This document shows positions 35,301-46,751 of a DNA stretch of 64,000 nucleotides, one piece after another. Both the position numbers and the translations under genes were made by a program. The notes under the pieces are model-generated. The model worked only from the letters and a program-made list of their open reading frames with translations, was not told the origin of the DNA and did not search any database. The stretch is taken from positions 288,960,526-289,024,525 of the forward strand of contig OX336388.2 of NCBI GenBank assembly GCA_946902985.2. Direction: 5' to 3'. Source of the DNA: Meconema thalassinum (Eukaryota > Arthropoda > Insecta > Orthoptera > Tettigoniidae). The first letter of the stretch is position 1, and every line of letters begins with the position of its first letter.

Positions 35301-36690
35301 TAAATTACTTATGAGAGGTAGTTGATTGTAATGAATTGAGAATTGGTGTAAGTCCTCTATTTGTGACGTAGTATCACGAGGCCATTGTGTATGTTGTATT
35401 GAAAGGGAGCAAATGTATGGTATTGAGCGTAGGTCTTATAAGCTATAGGCTGACCCTAAATCGCATTTTGTATAGTCCTCTATATGGGAATGGTTCCCGA
35501 GGCATGTGAAGAGATTCGAACTCAGAATCTTCTTATTGTGAAAGCCCCTTTATTATTCGTCGTAGAATGTGTATTACTCTTCCCCAATCAATGAGGACCT
35601 TTCATAATTAATAAATGCCAAGATTACGAATGTGGTTTATGAGCCCAATAATATTGTTGAATTTAAACGAGGAGTAGAATGCCAGGTCTCCCCAGAGAAC
35701 TGAGAATGAACGAAAAGCTGTTTGTAAAAGCATTAAAGAGAGCTCTAGCTACAGACTAGACGGGAGGGTTCCTGCATAGTCATAAATAACTCTCAAGTAT
35801 CACGGTCAGACCCTTGGAATAGGAGGGGTGTCTGAAGGCCGTCTTGTAAGGAGTAATGAATACACCGTGAGTGTTTAAAGTTGTTAATGACCCGGGCGTT
35901 GAACCGAGGTCCTTGTAGATTGATATTTCCGCTTGCCTGTTCAGATCGTAGTTTTTTTTTATGTGATAATGGTCTTATAAGACATATGAGATAAATAACA
36001 ATCCCTATTGTAATGTTGTATGGAAGTAGGATTCCATGAGTTAATTGAAGGCAACTAGGTTTCGGGAGTGACCATAGTTTTTTGACTGTGTCAAGTATCT
36101 TCATACTCTGGAGTACACAAGTAATTTCCTGATTACCTTAATGTATTTGTAAAACTAGAGAGAGATGATAAAAGCTGAAAACCTGTGAAATGCCCAAATA
36201 TTGAGTTAGATAATTAACATGTAATTTTAAATGTAATTATACATTTGTTTTGTTGATTAAGAAAATATAAAAAAGTAGTATTGGAGGTGTACAGATAATG
36301 ACACCATTATTATAGAAAGCATTGAGCCAAAAGAGCTTGGAGTTATATGAAACTTACAGTTGATGCTTTATGGAAGTAAAAATAATTAGGAATTGTTGGT
36401 TTATATGGAAACCAGATGTTTTAATACAATATTTGTTTTATTCTTATGTTATTCCTTGTTCATTTGGAACAAGTAGATGATTATGGGTCAGTAATTTAAT
36501 TGTTTGTAGCGCCATAATATTTGATGAATTAAATGTGTTAAAATAGGAGTTGATTTTGTTGTTATTTTTGCAAGTGTATCCTCTAATTAATCCAAAATAT
36601 GTGAGTCACAGAGTGGGTGAACTTACCGCTACCCCGAAAATCCCGAATTGAGCTACGCTGGTACACTGTGATTGGCATATTTCTTGCTAA
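32313..36690. other. 4.4 kb unassigned, AT-rich, no coding; possible long LTR relic
   Basis: No open frame of credible length, no known transposase and no tRNA-like sequence. A TATA motif (GAGTATAAAGCTCCTGG) at about 33475 precedes a GC-richer stretch, then more than 3 kb of AT-rich leader-like DNA, ending in a GC-richer block (ACCCCGAAAATCCCG, then GGTACA) near 36650. This resembles the layout of the 3880 bp LTR described above, but no TG...CA pair with a matching duplication was found. Confidence 0.3.
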
Positions 36691-37008
36691 AAGGGCACAA
36701 TGCATAGCATATACAAACCTTGGTTGAAATCCAATTGATACTATAGAAGTTACATGCATTTAAATATTGGATTTATCAGCAGGCCTAGAATTATGTTGGC
36801 AACATTGTCATACATGGGCTCCTGAAGATTAATCTAGAATGTAATTATTTATGTGCGTGCCAATTTTGGTACAGTTCGTATGCATAACTTGTGAGATATC
36901 CAACATAGAGCTGAAATTTCAATAGCGATTTTTCAGCAGTTGGAAGCACAGACATCATTTTCAAATACCAAGTTTGGTTTCGATGGCTGTAGCCGTTTAA
37001 GAGTTGAT

Positions 37009-37052
<44 letters not shown>

Positions 37053-37140
37053 ACTGACTGACAGGGAAACAGACAGACGGAAGGACAGACAGACACATAT
37101 TTCCCCGGATCGATCTCAAGAGTCTACGTTTTCCTAATTT
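36690..37140 (-). mobile_element. DINE-like element B, 3'-truncated
   Basis: On minus the 5' end is at about 37140: GTAGACTCTTGAGATCGATC, then TGTGTCTGTCTGTCC and a (TG)n tract, then core sequence shared with copies C and E. The 3' hairpin end is missing. It lies head-to-head with copy C. Confidence 0.6.
37013..37050. repeat. (CA)n microsatellite
   Basis: About 17 CA units, part of the 5' microsatellite zone of DINE-like copy B. Confidence 0.95.
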
Positions 37141-37144
37141 TTTA

Positions 37145-38393
37145 GCCGACTTTCCTCATTTTGTAAAAATGGGGGAAAAGTAGACTTATGAGATCGATCC
37201 GGCAAATGTGTGTCTGTCTGTCTGTCTGTCCTTCTGTCTGCGTGGCTGTCTGTCTGTCTGTCTGTGTGTGTGTCCCCTGCCCCCCCCCCCCCCCCCGATC
37301 AACTCCTCAACGACTGCAGCTATCCAAACCAAATTTGGTATGAGTTAAGAACTATACCTGAATATCTTACGGCCATATACGAAAATGACATCAGTGCTAC
37401 CAACTGCGGAAAAATCACAATTGAAATTTGAGCTCTATATTGGATATCTCACAAGTTATGCATGCGAGCTGTTCCAAAATTGGCACACACAGAGAAAATC
37501 ACACACCAGATCAATTTTCATATATGACAGTGTTGCCAATAGATTCTAAGCCTGCTGATAGGTCTAACATTTAGATGCATGTAACTTTTATACTATCAAT
37601 GGGTTTCAACCAAATTTCGTATGTGCTTTGTGTACCATATGTACAATGCATATTCTTGAGAGCCAGCAGAACTGCCAACTCTTAATATATGCTATCCCTT
37701 ATTTTTCTATATTCTAATAGCAATATATCAGAAAGCATGCATGCCAACAGCTCGAAACTCTCCACACGTATAGTACCGGTACCTGACATTCGAGATTAAT
37801 TTGGAGTAACTGATATACGTTGATGCTGCCAACATGATTCTAAGCATGCTGATAATTTCAATTTAAAATGCATGTAACTTCTATACTAATACATCGATTT
37901 CAACCAAACTTCGTATGTGCTTTGTGTACCATAACAGATATGACTACACGTATTCTTAAGAGCCATCGTGGCTGCCAACTGTTAATAAGTGCTCTCTCTA
38001 GACTTTTTATCCTAATTCCAATATATCAAAAAGTTTGCAAACCAACAGCTTTAAATTTTGCACACGTATAGCACCTGATCTTCTAGATTAATTTGGAATA
38101 ACTGTTACATGTCATTGTTGCCAACATGATTCTAAACCTGCTGATAGGTCCAATTTTAAATACTTGTAACTTCTATATTAACAAATGGATTTTATCCAGA
38201 ATTGGGGCAATAATGGATCATAATGTTCCAGATTAATTCTAAGCAACAAATATATGACACTGTTGCCAACATGATTTTACGAGCGCTGAGAGTTCCAATG
38301 TAACACTTCATTTCTGATGTATAGATTATTCATTGGCATGAATATTAAATTTTAAGAAAAGTAGGCTCTTTAGTTCGTCACGGAACTACTTGT
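37145..38393 (+). mobile_element. DINE-like element C, near full length
   Basis: The 5' end AAAAGTAGACTTATGAGATC is followed by (TCTG)n at 37206-37275 and a C run to about 37297. The core has about 300 bp repeats (GCCAACATGATTCTAA near 37830, 38110 and 38265). The 3' end is GAAAAGTAGGCT, then the hairpin TAGTTCGTCACGGAACTA (38371-38388) and CTTGT. This is the same architecture as copy A. Confidence 0.65.
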
Positions 38394-38416
38394 TACAAAA
38401 GGCAAAATGTAGGCTA

Positions 38417-39200
38417 ACAAGTAGTTCCGTGAAGAACTATGTAGCCTATTTTCATATATCGTACTTATGTTAACTGCCACTATCAACATACAAAATTTCA
38501 GTTTCATTCTTGCAATAGATTCGTAGATATTGAGAACCGACTAAATATTTCAGATGGTCGCCATGTTGGATTTTATATATGTAGGTCCTAGAGTTATGTA
38601 ATGTTACATGAAGATTATTGTGTACGTGTAGCATTCAAACTTCAATCGCATGATTAGGACACAAGAAGTAACAAGGAGATTTTAACATTTCGCACAGCGG
38701 CCATCTTGTGGTTATGGAAACAATTGAAGCAAGTTAGATGTCGGTGCATTACAATGTGTATAAACATATACTGTACCAAGTTTTATTGCGTTTGGTTGGT
38801 TAAATCGCGAGAAACGTCTATATAAAAGTCGCAAATTCGCGTAGCCGCCATGTTGGTTTTGTAGTTACCAGTTATTCAAAAGTCGCATAGGTGAACTTGT
38901 AGTAGTTCCCTTTATCACCTTAAAAATTCCAGGGTGATATCCGGATTAGTTTCGGAGATATTGAACGCTGGTGAAATATTTCGCACAGCCGCCATGTTGG
39001 ATTGGTGAGACGTAACAAAATTTGAAGGGCACGGTCGGGGTCGCCCGGAGTAGTGCTATGAACTTACCGAGTTTTACTGAAATCGCTCCAGCGGTTTAGA
39101 ATTTATTAGGGGGACTCCCACACACACCTCTCTCTCACACACACACATACACACACGCACACACACACGGACAAAAGGTGATGTCATAAGCCTATTTTTT
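38417..39200 (-). mobile_element. DINE-like element D
   Basis: On plus it starts ACAAGTAGTTCCGTGAAGAA then CTATGTAGCCTATTTTC, the inverted 3' end. The 5' microsatellite (AC)n at 39119-39170 and AGGCTTATGACATCACC (minus) mark the other end. The core repeats GCCGCCATGTTGG about every 140-150 bp. It faces copy C tail to tail, separated by about 23 bases. Confidence 0.6.
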
Positions 39201-39214
39201 TTTAAATTGAAAAT

Positions 39215-39445
39215 ATGCTAAAAATGCAAAAATTATTGATTTGCAACTTTAAGGAAATAATAGAAATGAAGTTCACATTTCTTACCTCATGTGAAGTGGA
39301 ACGCAGTTTTTCCGCTTTCAAGGGCATTTTAACGGAAGACAGAAGAAATCTTACACACTTGAGAATCTTTCTACGTACTTCATTGTTCGGTTTAGAGCTG
39401 AAGCAAACTGATTATACTGAAAACGTTTGCGAAGGTAGCGCTTAA
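39215..39445 (+). pseudogene. hAT-type transposase C-terminal fragment
   Basis: 76-codon frame containing SCEVERSFSAFKGILTEDRR, the conserved block of the hAT C-terminal dimerisation domain, then LTHLRIF. The N-terminal and catalytic parts are missing and no hAT terminal repeats or 8 bp duplication were found. It lies between DINE-like copies D and E, and may have been captured or left there by a later insertion. Confidence 0.75.
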
Positions 39446-40330
39446 AATGAATTGTGTTTTTCAGTTTTTCAGTTTAGAGCTGATGGCTTGCATACTTTCC
39501 GATATATTGATATTAGGATTTAAAAAATAGAGAGAGCATTTATTAACCGTTGGCAGATCTGCTGGTTCATACGAATACGCATATTCAGAACTGTTATTGT
39601 ACACAAAGCACATACGATATTTGGTTGAAATCCATTTGTTAGTATAGACATTATATGCATTTAAAAACTGGACCTTTAAACAGGCTTAGGAACTTGTTGG
39701 CAGCACTGATGTATATAAGTTACACCAAACTAAGGTAGAATGTCAGGTACTATACGTGTGCAAAGTTTAGAGCTGTTGGCTGGCATACTTTCTGATATAT
39801 TGATATAAAGAGTTAAAACATAGAGAGAGCATTTGTTAACAGTTGGCAGCCCTGGTGGCTCTTTATACTACGCACAGTCACATCTGTTGCAGTACACATA
39901 GAACATACACAATCGATAGTATAGAAGGTACATGCATTTAGAAATTGGATCTATCGGCAGGCTTAGAATCATGTTGGCAACACTGGCAGGCATGGACTCC
40001 TGAAAAATAATCTGGAATATCATTATCTATATGTGTGCCAATTTGGAATAGTTAGCAAGCATAACGTCTGAGATATCCAACACAGAGCTCAAATTTCAAT
40101 TGCGATTTTTCAATAGCTGGTAGCACTGACGTCAATTAAAAATGTGGCCGTGAGATATTCAGGTATATATCTTTACTCTTACCAAATTTGGTTTCGATCG
40201 CTGCAGCCGTTTAGGAGTTGATATCTGGGGACAGACAGAAGGACAGACATACACACATTTTCCCGGATCGATCTCATAAGTCTACCTTTTCCTCATTTTT
40301 ACAAAATGAGAAAAGTAGGCGAAAAATCTT
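39446..40330 (-). mobile_element. DINE-like element E, 3' end not found
   Basis: On minus the 5' end lies near 40330: CCTACTTTTCTCATTTTGTA, then GTAGACTTATGAGATCGATC and TGTGTATGTCTGTCC. The core shares TGTTGGCA(A/G)CA, TTTCTGATATATTGATAT and GAGAGAGCATTT(A/G)TTAAC with copy C. The left edge toward the hAT fragment is not sharp. Confidence 0.55.
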
Positions 40331-40780
40331 ATAAATTGATAAATTGAACATACAACTTCCTATAAAATCTGATAGATACAACCTAATTGTAAATTCTTAG
40401 AAGCTAATCATTGCCGAAAGTTCAACATGTTTATAGAGGAAGTTGAATTTATTCATGAAGGTAAAGTGTGACTCAGTTGCGCGAGGAGCTTGCGTCACAG
40501 CTTACAAACACGTCATGCTCGGAATTTGCCGCCACTTATTGTGGACAAGGGAGGTCTCCCACAAAGGCTTTGTGGCTCGAGCTACAAACTTTGTTAGGCT
40601 CGTTTGTACAATTGAGGACATGCACAACCCCCGTCGGCGCTTCACAGCAGTTTAACTTAGCCTCATTTCTGAATCACTCATCACTTTACGTATTCATGTA
40701 CTGTGTTACAATGCTGAAATCGCTGACAATACTCACCAAATTTCTCATAGTTTAAATAATATTATTTTATATTCAACCCT
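40331..40780. other. Unassigned spacer
   Basis: Two overlapping plus-strand frames of 70 and 95 codons (40443-40755) show no recognisable motif. I see no promoter or RNA gene. Confidence 0.35.
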
Positions 40781-41232
40781 GAAATATGTCAGAAAACTGT
40801 ATCATAATGATGGTCATTATAACACTGTTTTTCATTATGAAACAGTTTCTCCCACCAATCACAGCTCAAGAAACAGTTGTTTGACCAGTTAAATAAGGAA
40901 AACATTCCACCTGCACTGATTACCAAGGCCTTCTAATTTAAATTTCACTGCGTTGCCTAGTGTCAAAGTGGGGTAATCGAGGAGGCCATGGTCAAATACA
41001 GGGCATTCTCTGCGTCCCATGCGCTCTGTTCAGTACATAAAACTGGCGAAATCTCGACAGATATTTATGAATATTTATGTTCGAACATAAAATAGTTATA
41101 ATAATTATCGTCGAATATCGAAAGTCGTATGCAACTCGCCTATAATGGTAATTAAGACACTCGTATGGAAATTATAAACATACTCGTGTCTTAATTATTG
41201 GCATTATAGGCTCGTTGCATAATGTACTATTA
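40781..41232 (+). mobile_element. Hairpin-ended element Y1 (internally deleted)
   Basis: The 5' end has a stem of AGAAAACTGTATCATAATGA (40791-40810) against TCATTATGAAACAGTTTCT (40832-40850), then CCAATC(A)CAGCTCA. The 3' part holds a long imperfect stem-loop, 41131-41218 (GCAACTCGCCTATAATGG against CCATTATAGGCTCGTTGC with changes), and ends ATGTACTATT. It lacks the protein-coding middle seen in copy Y3. Confidence 0.65.
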
Positions 41233-41238
41233 AAGAAG

Positions 41239-41440
41239 GAATTATGCAACGAGCCTATAATGCCAATAATTAAGACACGAGTATGTTTATAAAACGAGCG
41301 AAAGGAGTTTTAAAATTTAAGTTACATGCAAGTGTCTTAATAACCATTATAGGCGAGTTGTATACGACTGTTTATGTTCGACGATAATTATAACTTTATT
41401 ATATGTTCTAACATAAATATTCATAAATATCTGTCGAGAT
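41239..41440 (-). mobile_element. Hairpin-ended element, inverted 3' half-copy
   Basis: Reverse complement of the 3' half of Y1, starting AATTATGCAACGAGCC and ending at CTGTCGAGAT, where the two arms diverge. With Y1 it forms a tail-to-tail palindrome of about 190 bp arms (41051-41440) with only six bases between the ends. Confidence 0.75.
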
Positions 41441-43236
41441 TCTGTCGGTTGACTTCTTCTTCTTGGGAATTGTGTGGCTCAGCAATTGCTCTCTACACAA
41501 TAACAAATTACAAAGCTTTGAGACACTGTTTATCCTGAAGTAGCACCAACAGATAACGCACAGGTACTATGTTGGATCAAGTTGTTATTTTGGTCAAATA
41601 ACACAAACGCTTTAAAATTAAAATATATCGTATTATCTACTAGTTATTCTTCAAATTCCGTGCGTATAGAATGTCAACGGAAAGCAAATCAATTGAGTCC
41701 CAAATAGAACAGTTATGACATCTGGCGGAAAATGTTCGCATAAGAAATCCATTTACTGATCAGAGAGCTGGGTTATAATTTCCGTGGAGCTTACGTCAAA
41801 CGCCTGCTTCCTCCATGACGTTCTGGTGTGTTTATGTCAATGAGGAACAAAACATGATCACTTTCATATCAAACACAGAAAATAAGATACCAAACTATCT
41901 ACGTAATGTCGTTCCTAGCCGACTTGTACTCGTAGTATGAAGAGAGATGGAATGCCACCTTTAACCCCTAACATGACACGCATCAAATCTTCCCAGGTAT
42001 GTGCCGTGTCATGTGTGGAGTTTCCCCTAGGACACTAAGCTGGCTCATCGTCAGGCTCCTGGTGTCCCCGCCCAGACCCCCACACCAGTAGTGAACAGCG
42101 TGCTACCTCCCTTTTTATGAAGCACACCTGCGCCTTTTTTTTTTGGGGAGTACTAAAATTGGGACACCAATAGCCCGCCGATGAGTTAGCTTGGTGTCCT
42201 AGGCAAAACCCCACCCATGACATGGCATAAATCTAGAAAAAATGCTGAGTTTTAATTCACTGGCCGTGAAAGTCAATATACCATGACACACATTACTACA
42301 ATATGTTGAAACTTATAGATGCTTCTCCTGAGGTTGAGGATGGAACCACTGGCAGATGATGTCAATAAGCCATATACTGCCTTCATCTGCTAATCACTTA
42401 CCGTCTTCGTGGATGAAGCAACCGGTTTGGCGACGGGCAATGGGAATGGTGGGTCTAGTCGAGTGATGCGAGAATCGTTGTGACAAGTGTAATTGTTTCG
42501 TCACCACCCCGTTTAGCTAAAACCAGTTTCGTTGATAAACCAGAAGACGAAGAAGATGATTTTGATGATATGAATATCAGTAGGATAATTAGACACTGCG
42601 CTCGGAAGTTGTGTTGGAGAAGGCAGATATCGCCAGCATTCATGTGAGCTCAGTAATTCGAGTTGCCTGTATTAAGAGGCGGTTCGGATAAACAAATCTG
42701 CTGATATGTCGGTAATTCTTTGTTTTCTATGAGTGTAGCGAGACGCTATGCAAAATATACTCGTGTTCCTCTCTATACTTCTAAAAATCATGGAAGTTGC
42801 CGACACACCAAGGTTTATCTTACACATTGCAGTTCTGCTATTCCGAAGCTCCTACTACTGTAGGCAGCCCAACTCACTGAGATGTATGTTTCTGTTCCAC
42901 CCCTACACATACACTTCTATGTGCAGGTAATAGAAAATGACTGAACAGCAAAATGTCCAAACATTATTTCTTGACTAATTCAGCTCCCATTTCCCTCAGG
43001 ACTCAAAGTGGTTTGATAAACACGAAATCAATGTTGTCCAGATAGTACATATCAAATGGTGTAGAACATGAATTAGAAATCAGAAAATTAATGTCTGAAT
43101 AGTTCGAGTATTTCCGATAATAGTTTTGTTTTCTTTCTTTCCACTGAATAGTTAACAAAGCTACCTAGGGGACGTTTGGAGGGTGATAGTCCACCCTGCC
43201 GGAGTGTTGTTGAACGAACGTGACAATGGGAGTGCA
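41441..43236. other. Unassigned, contains one foldback MITE
   Basis: Apart from the 228 bp foldback at 42001-42228 I recognise nothing. The open frames are all under 65 codons and lack motifs. Confidence 0.4.
42001..42228. mobile_element. Foldback MITE, ~68 bp inverted arms
   Basis: The left arm 42001-42068 (TGCCGTGTCATGTGTGG, CCTAGGACACTAAGCTGG, CTCATCG, GGTGTCCC) pairs with the right arm 42160-42228 at roughly 80% identity, leaving a loop of about 90 bp. It has no coding capacity. The superfamily is not determined because no clear target duplication was seen. Confidence 0.7.
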
Positions 43237-43247
43237 AGGCACTGTCT

Positions 43248-43499
43248 TTAATAATAATTTTATTAATGCAGCCAATGGCCATGTATTTTTCTTTTGAGGA
43301 CGGGCCAGTGAAGGGATTATGAAAGGAAATCGGCCGTGGACCTATTTAAAGGAACCGTCCCGGCATTTGCCTGGTAGTGAAAATGGGAAACCACGAAAAC
43401 CGTTTTCAGGACGGCCGAGGTGGGATTCGAACCCACGCTCTTCCGATGCCAGCGAGACAGGAGATAGCGCGTTAGCGCTCTCGACCACCGCGGCCGGTT
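43248..43499 (-). mobile_element. tRNA-derived SINE with Leu/Ser-type head
   Basis: On minus the head reads GCGGTGGTCGAGAGCGCTAA (A box) and GTGGGTTCGAATCCCAC (intact T-arm stem and B box), with an extra stem-like insertion between them as in class II tRNAs. The body has TTTCGTGGTTTCCCATTTTC and CCAGGCAAATGCCGGGACGG. The 11 bp duplication aggcactgtct lies at 43237-43247 and 43500-43510. It is not a functional tRNA gene because the body continues directly from the head. Confidence 0.92.
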
Positions 43500-43510
43500 A
43501 GGCACTGTCT

Positions 43511-44037
43511 ATAGCCTGTACATTCTCCATTTAATTACTTTCCCTTTTCTCTGTGCAATCGACGCCTGCAAAGATCGTCGTTAGGCTACCCAAATTACAG
43601 TCATGCACTGTGCGTTGCAGCTAGTAATCATAACGTGTGATAATGACTGGTGTGCATACAAAGCGATCCTCCGCCGTGTAAGTTCTAGATGAATATTCAG
43701 ATGAACACGCATTTCTTGCCGTAACGATAGGGAACACTGATTTATTTACTCATTTATGTATTAATTAATACTCGTATAATGTATTTTAATGTATCTATCT
43801 AGTTATGTATTCACTTATTTATTATGTATTTATCCATTAATTCTACTATCCTCAACTGTCCTCATCGTCATAATTGTTGGTGAGATTACCAAAGTATTAT
43901 GCCATGCCTTCCTACTAAATAAGGTTGGTACTGGCGGTGGATGTCATAGAGATGGATGTGCAGAGTACAATGTAGAGGACTGATTGACTTTGAAGAGAGC
44001 TGCAAGACCAAGATGCGGGAGACTGGTTCAATACTGA
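43511..44037. other. Unassigned, holds second copy of the 115 bp segment
   Basis: 43775-43885 repeats 28086-28200 (TATCCTCAACTGTCCTCAT, ATAATTGTTGGTGAG). The rest is unrecognised. Confidence 0.5.
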
Positions 44038-44039
44038 CC

Positions 44040-44204
44040 ATGTACAAGGACAGCGTAAGCTGTTGTGGGAGAGAATAAGAGAAAGAGAGAGCAAGAAAGA
44101 AAGTGTGATATAGCAAGAAAAAAGATAGAATCAAAGCCAGAGACATAAAGCAAGAAAGCAAGAAATAACGAAAAAATAAAGAAAGAAGGAAAGAAAGAAA
44201 GAAG

Positions 44205-44236
<32 letters not shown>

Positions 44237-44300
44237 AAGACAAAGCAAGAAAGACAGCAATAAAGAAATAAACAAAGACAGAGAGCAAGAATGGTGGAAA
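44040..44300. repeat. (GAAA)n-rich imperfect microsatellite
   Basis: Purine-only tract of GAAA, GGAA and CAAGAAA units. Long frames on the complementary strand are Ser/Phe/Leu repeats made by this tract, not genes. Confidence 0.95.
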
Positions 44301-44321
44301 GAAAGAATTTTTGTGTGCTTG

Positions 44322-44600
44322 CATTAACGTTCCTATAGATTTAGAGACGTCAGGATGCCAGTATATTCCCTGAAGGGGATCTTTAACGCACCAGTAGATC
44401 TTCTGACCCGGATCGCTAGCATATTATACACTCGGACTGAGCCAGGTATCTTATGTAGCCAAGGCGAAACCTTAATCTAGACTCGTGTGTGGTTTCTATT
44501 CCCTCCTGGGAGTGCTTTCCCACTGGTTCCCACTTGGTCTCCAGGCCAATGCTGGGACGGTACGGCCATCTCCTTACCCTCAACCACAAGTAGACTATTG
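44322..44600. mobile_element. Two decayed SINE fragments in opposite orientation
   Basis: 44322-44462 matches, on minus, the body of the SINE at 5424 (GGGGATCTTTAACG, TAGAGACGTC). 44490-44600 on plus matches the common SINE core (CTCCAGGCCAATGCTGGGAC, GGTACGGCCA). Neither has an intact head or duplication. Confidence 0.65.
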
Positions 44601-44636
44601 ATGGCCAAGATTTCCAAGATTCAAAGTAAAGCAACA

Positions 44637-44638
44637 GC

Positions 44639-44682
<44 letters not shown>
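44637..44682. repeat. (GAAA)n microsatellite
   Basis: About eleven GAAA units following AGCAACAGCAA. The same AGCAACAGCAA occurs again at 44764, so the tract sits in a small local duplication. Confidence 0.95.
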
Positions 44683-44689
44683 GACGAAG

Positions 44690-45774
44690 AAAAAAACATT
44701 TGTTAAAATTAATCATTCCGTTTCTATTCTTCTTACTTTTTTACTTTCTCTCTTTCTAAATAAAGCAACAGCAAGAACGAACGAAACAAAGAGGTATTCT
44801 GAGGCAGATAGACTTCACTTGTGACAATATAATAATTAACAATAAAATTATCAACAAAATAAACACGAAAAAAATAGAAAGGAACTGTTCTGTATCGACA
44901 ACCACACAACTCACTCTATCGTTCAATCAATCCCCACTGTCCAAGAAACATTAAAATAATTATTTACAGAAAATTAAAGACTATCTACAGTAAACTGAAA
45001 ACTGGATAAACAGAAAATGTAATTATACAAAGGCAAAGACACACCAATGAAAAGGTAGATAGAAAATGTTCAGAAATTGGAAAACAATTCATACTAACAA
45101 CACGAGATTACCTTACTTCACTCGCTTGCACGTTCAGTCAAAGTATGTATCAAATAATCATTTATCTTCATATTCAATCAACCAACCAATCAATCACTAA
45201 CAGAAAAGAACACAACGTAAGTCTACCCCTCATTATTCCCGTTCTCAACGGGGACGTGGATGAGAGTCGATGAAAGTTTATGCGGCGAATTGTTTCTACG
45301 GCCGGAAAATAAACACTATATATTGTGACCGTAGTCACATTTTGAGAAGTTGAACTTTCCTGAAAAATATCTGAAAATTTGAGATCGACAGTTACAGCTC
45401 GAGAATCGAACTGGAGACAACGTGAAAGCACTCAGATGGCCAGGAAACGCGAGTTCTAGGAGGCCGTGACCATGCCGGTTTATTATAAATTCCATGAATA
45501 ATATACCGACTCCAATTAAGTGAAATTAATAAGCGATTAATCATGTTATTAATTAAATAAACTATTGAACATTAAAATGCAGCTCCAGTAAGGGGCATAT
45601 CACATCTATAGTCTGAGTGACGGATACAGTCTGGGAGGACATGATACTCTTCTCCCATGCTTGTGAAAACGTGGTCGGATTCGCGAAGCACGAGCTCTGT
45701 AAAAATCGTTGTTCAGCTATTATAACAATCTCTCATTGGACGCGAATGAGGGGATGGAATTGCGTTAAGTATCA
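44690..45774. other. Unassigned spacer
   Basis: AT-rich with no family recognised. The short frames near 45174-45431 and 45617-45871 have no motif, and the latter runs into the SINE head. Confidence 0.35.
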
Positions 45775-45784
45775 TTATAATTGC

Positions 45785-46282
45785 AGTCGTATCCGTGGTG
45801 TAGTGGTCAGCGTGCTTAGCTGCCCCCCAAGATATCCGAGGTTGGATTCGCGGCTCTGCAACGAAATATGAAAAGTTGTATTAGGACTGGAACGGGGTCT
45901 ACTCAGCGTCGGCTGGCCTAAATCAGTAGAGGGGGTTCCATTCCCACGTCAGCCATACTCCAAGTGGTTTTCCGTGGTTTCTCACTTCATGTCCAGGCAA
46001 ATGCCCAGATGGTACCCAAAGTAAGGCCACGGCCGCCTCCATCCCTCTTCCTTGCCTATCCCTCCCATTATTCCCATCCCTTACCATCCCCCATAAGGTC
46101 CCTGTTCACTATGCAAGTGAGGCCGCCTGGGCCTGGTGCTAGTCCCACCTCCCCAGTTGTATCCCAAGACGCTAAGTCTCAAGGTCCATGATACTGCACC
46201 TAGAAGCGGTAGAGGTGGAATCCCTCGTTGAGTCCGAGGGAAAAATCAACCCTGGAGGGTAAAACGACTAAGAAAATAATCG
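45785..46282 (+). mobile_element. tRNA-derived SINE, ~500 bp
   Basis: Head CGTGGTGTAGTGGTCAGCGT (A box) and a degenerate B box GGTTGGATTCG. Body GTGGTTTTCCGTGGTTTCTC, CCAGGCAAATGCCC and GGCCACGGCCGCC, then a CT-rich stretch. The 10 bp duplication ttataattgc flanks it at 45775-45784 and 46283-46292. Confidence 0.9.
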
Positions 46283-46292
46283 TTATAATTGC

Positions 46293-46747
46293 TTGAGAAA
46301 TCATTATGAGTGAAATAACGGAATTTCTAATATTCTGAGATTTTGGAAAAAGGGACATAGAACAGCAAAACGTGAGTATTAGGTCTAATAATATTGTTGA
46401 ACTATTTTTTGTGGGAATTACGTGAATTGTTAATCATAAACAATGAAATTTTGTACGGAGGTGGACATTAATCACCGCAATAACTTGTGATGTTATTTGG
46501 AAGTGCATGGTCACTCGTAAACTCTATTAAATGCTTCAAATCCTTATTAGAATATGTGGGCAGAAATATATGGCCTTTTGTTGAAATAATCTGCCCAAGT
46601 GTCGCATCAGTGAATTTTAAACGTGAAGAAATATTTTCAGTAAATTCTGTGTATTTCAGAAATAATGTATTCGAACCAAGGATTCCCACATGACCACATG
46701 GTTGACGAACGCATCTTGTCAAAGGAAGCTCAAGTCACAACGATGGC
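46293..46747. other. Unassigned spacer
   Basis: Two opposite frames of 68 and 84 codons at 46468-46722 overlap each other and show no motif. I see nothing else. Confidence 0.35.
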
Positions 46748-46751
46748 TTAA

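Noticed and set aside
33012..36649. Defined solo LTR from TGTTAGAC to GGTACA
   Set aside because: The four bases before (cggc) and after (ctgt) differ, so there is no target duplication to support these ends.
41051..41440. Large palindrome as a replication origin or fragile site
   Set aside because: Better explained by two inverted copies of a mobile element also found at 50.1 and 57.8 kb.
43420..43499. Possible tRNA-Leu or tRNA-Ser gene on minus
   Set aside because: T-arm and A box are good, but the sequence runs into a SINE body and is flanked by a target duplication.
43886..44324. Minus-strand frames of 98 and 129 codons
   Set aside because: Same cause: purine-only repeat read in reverse.
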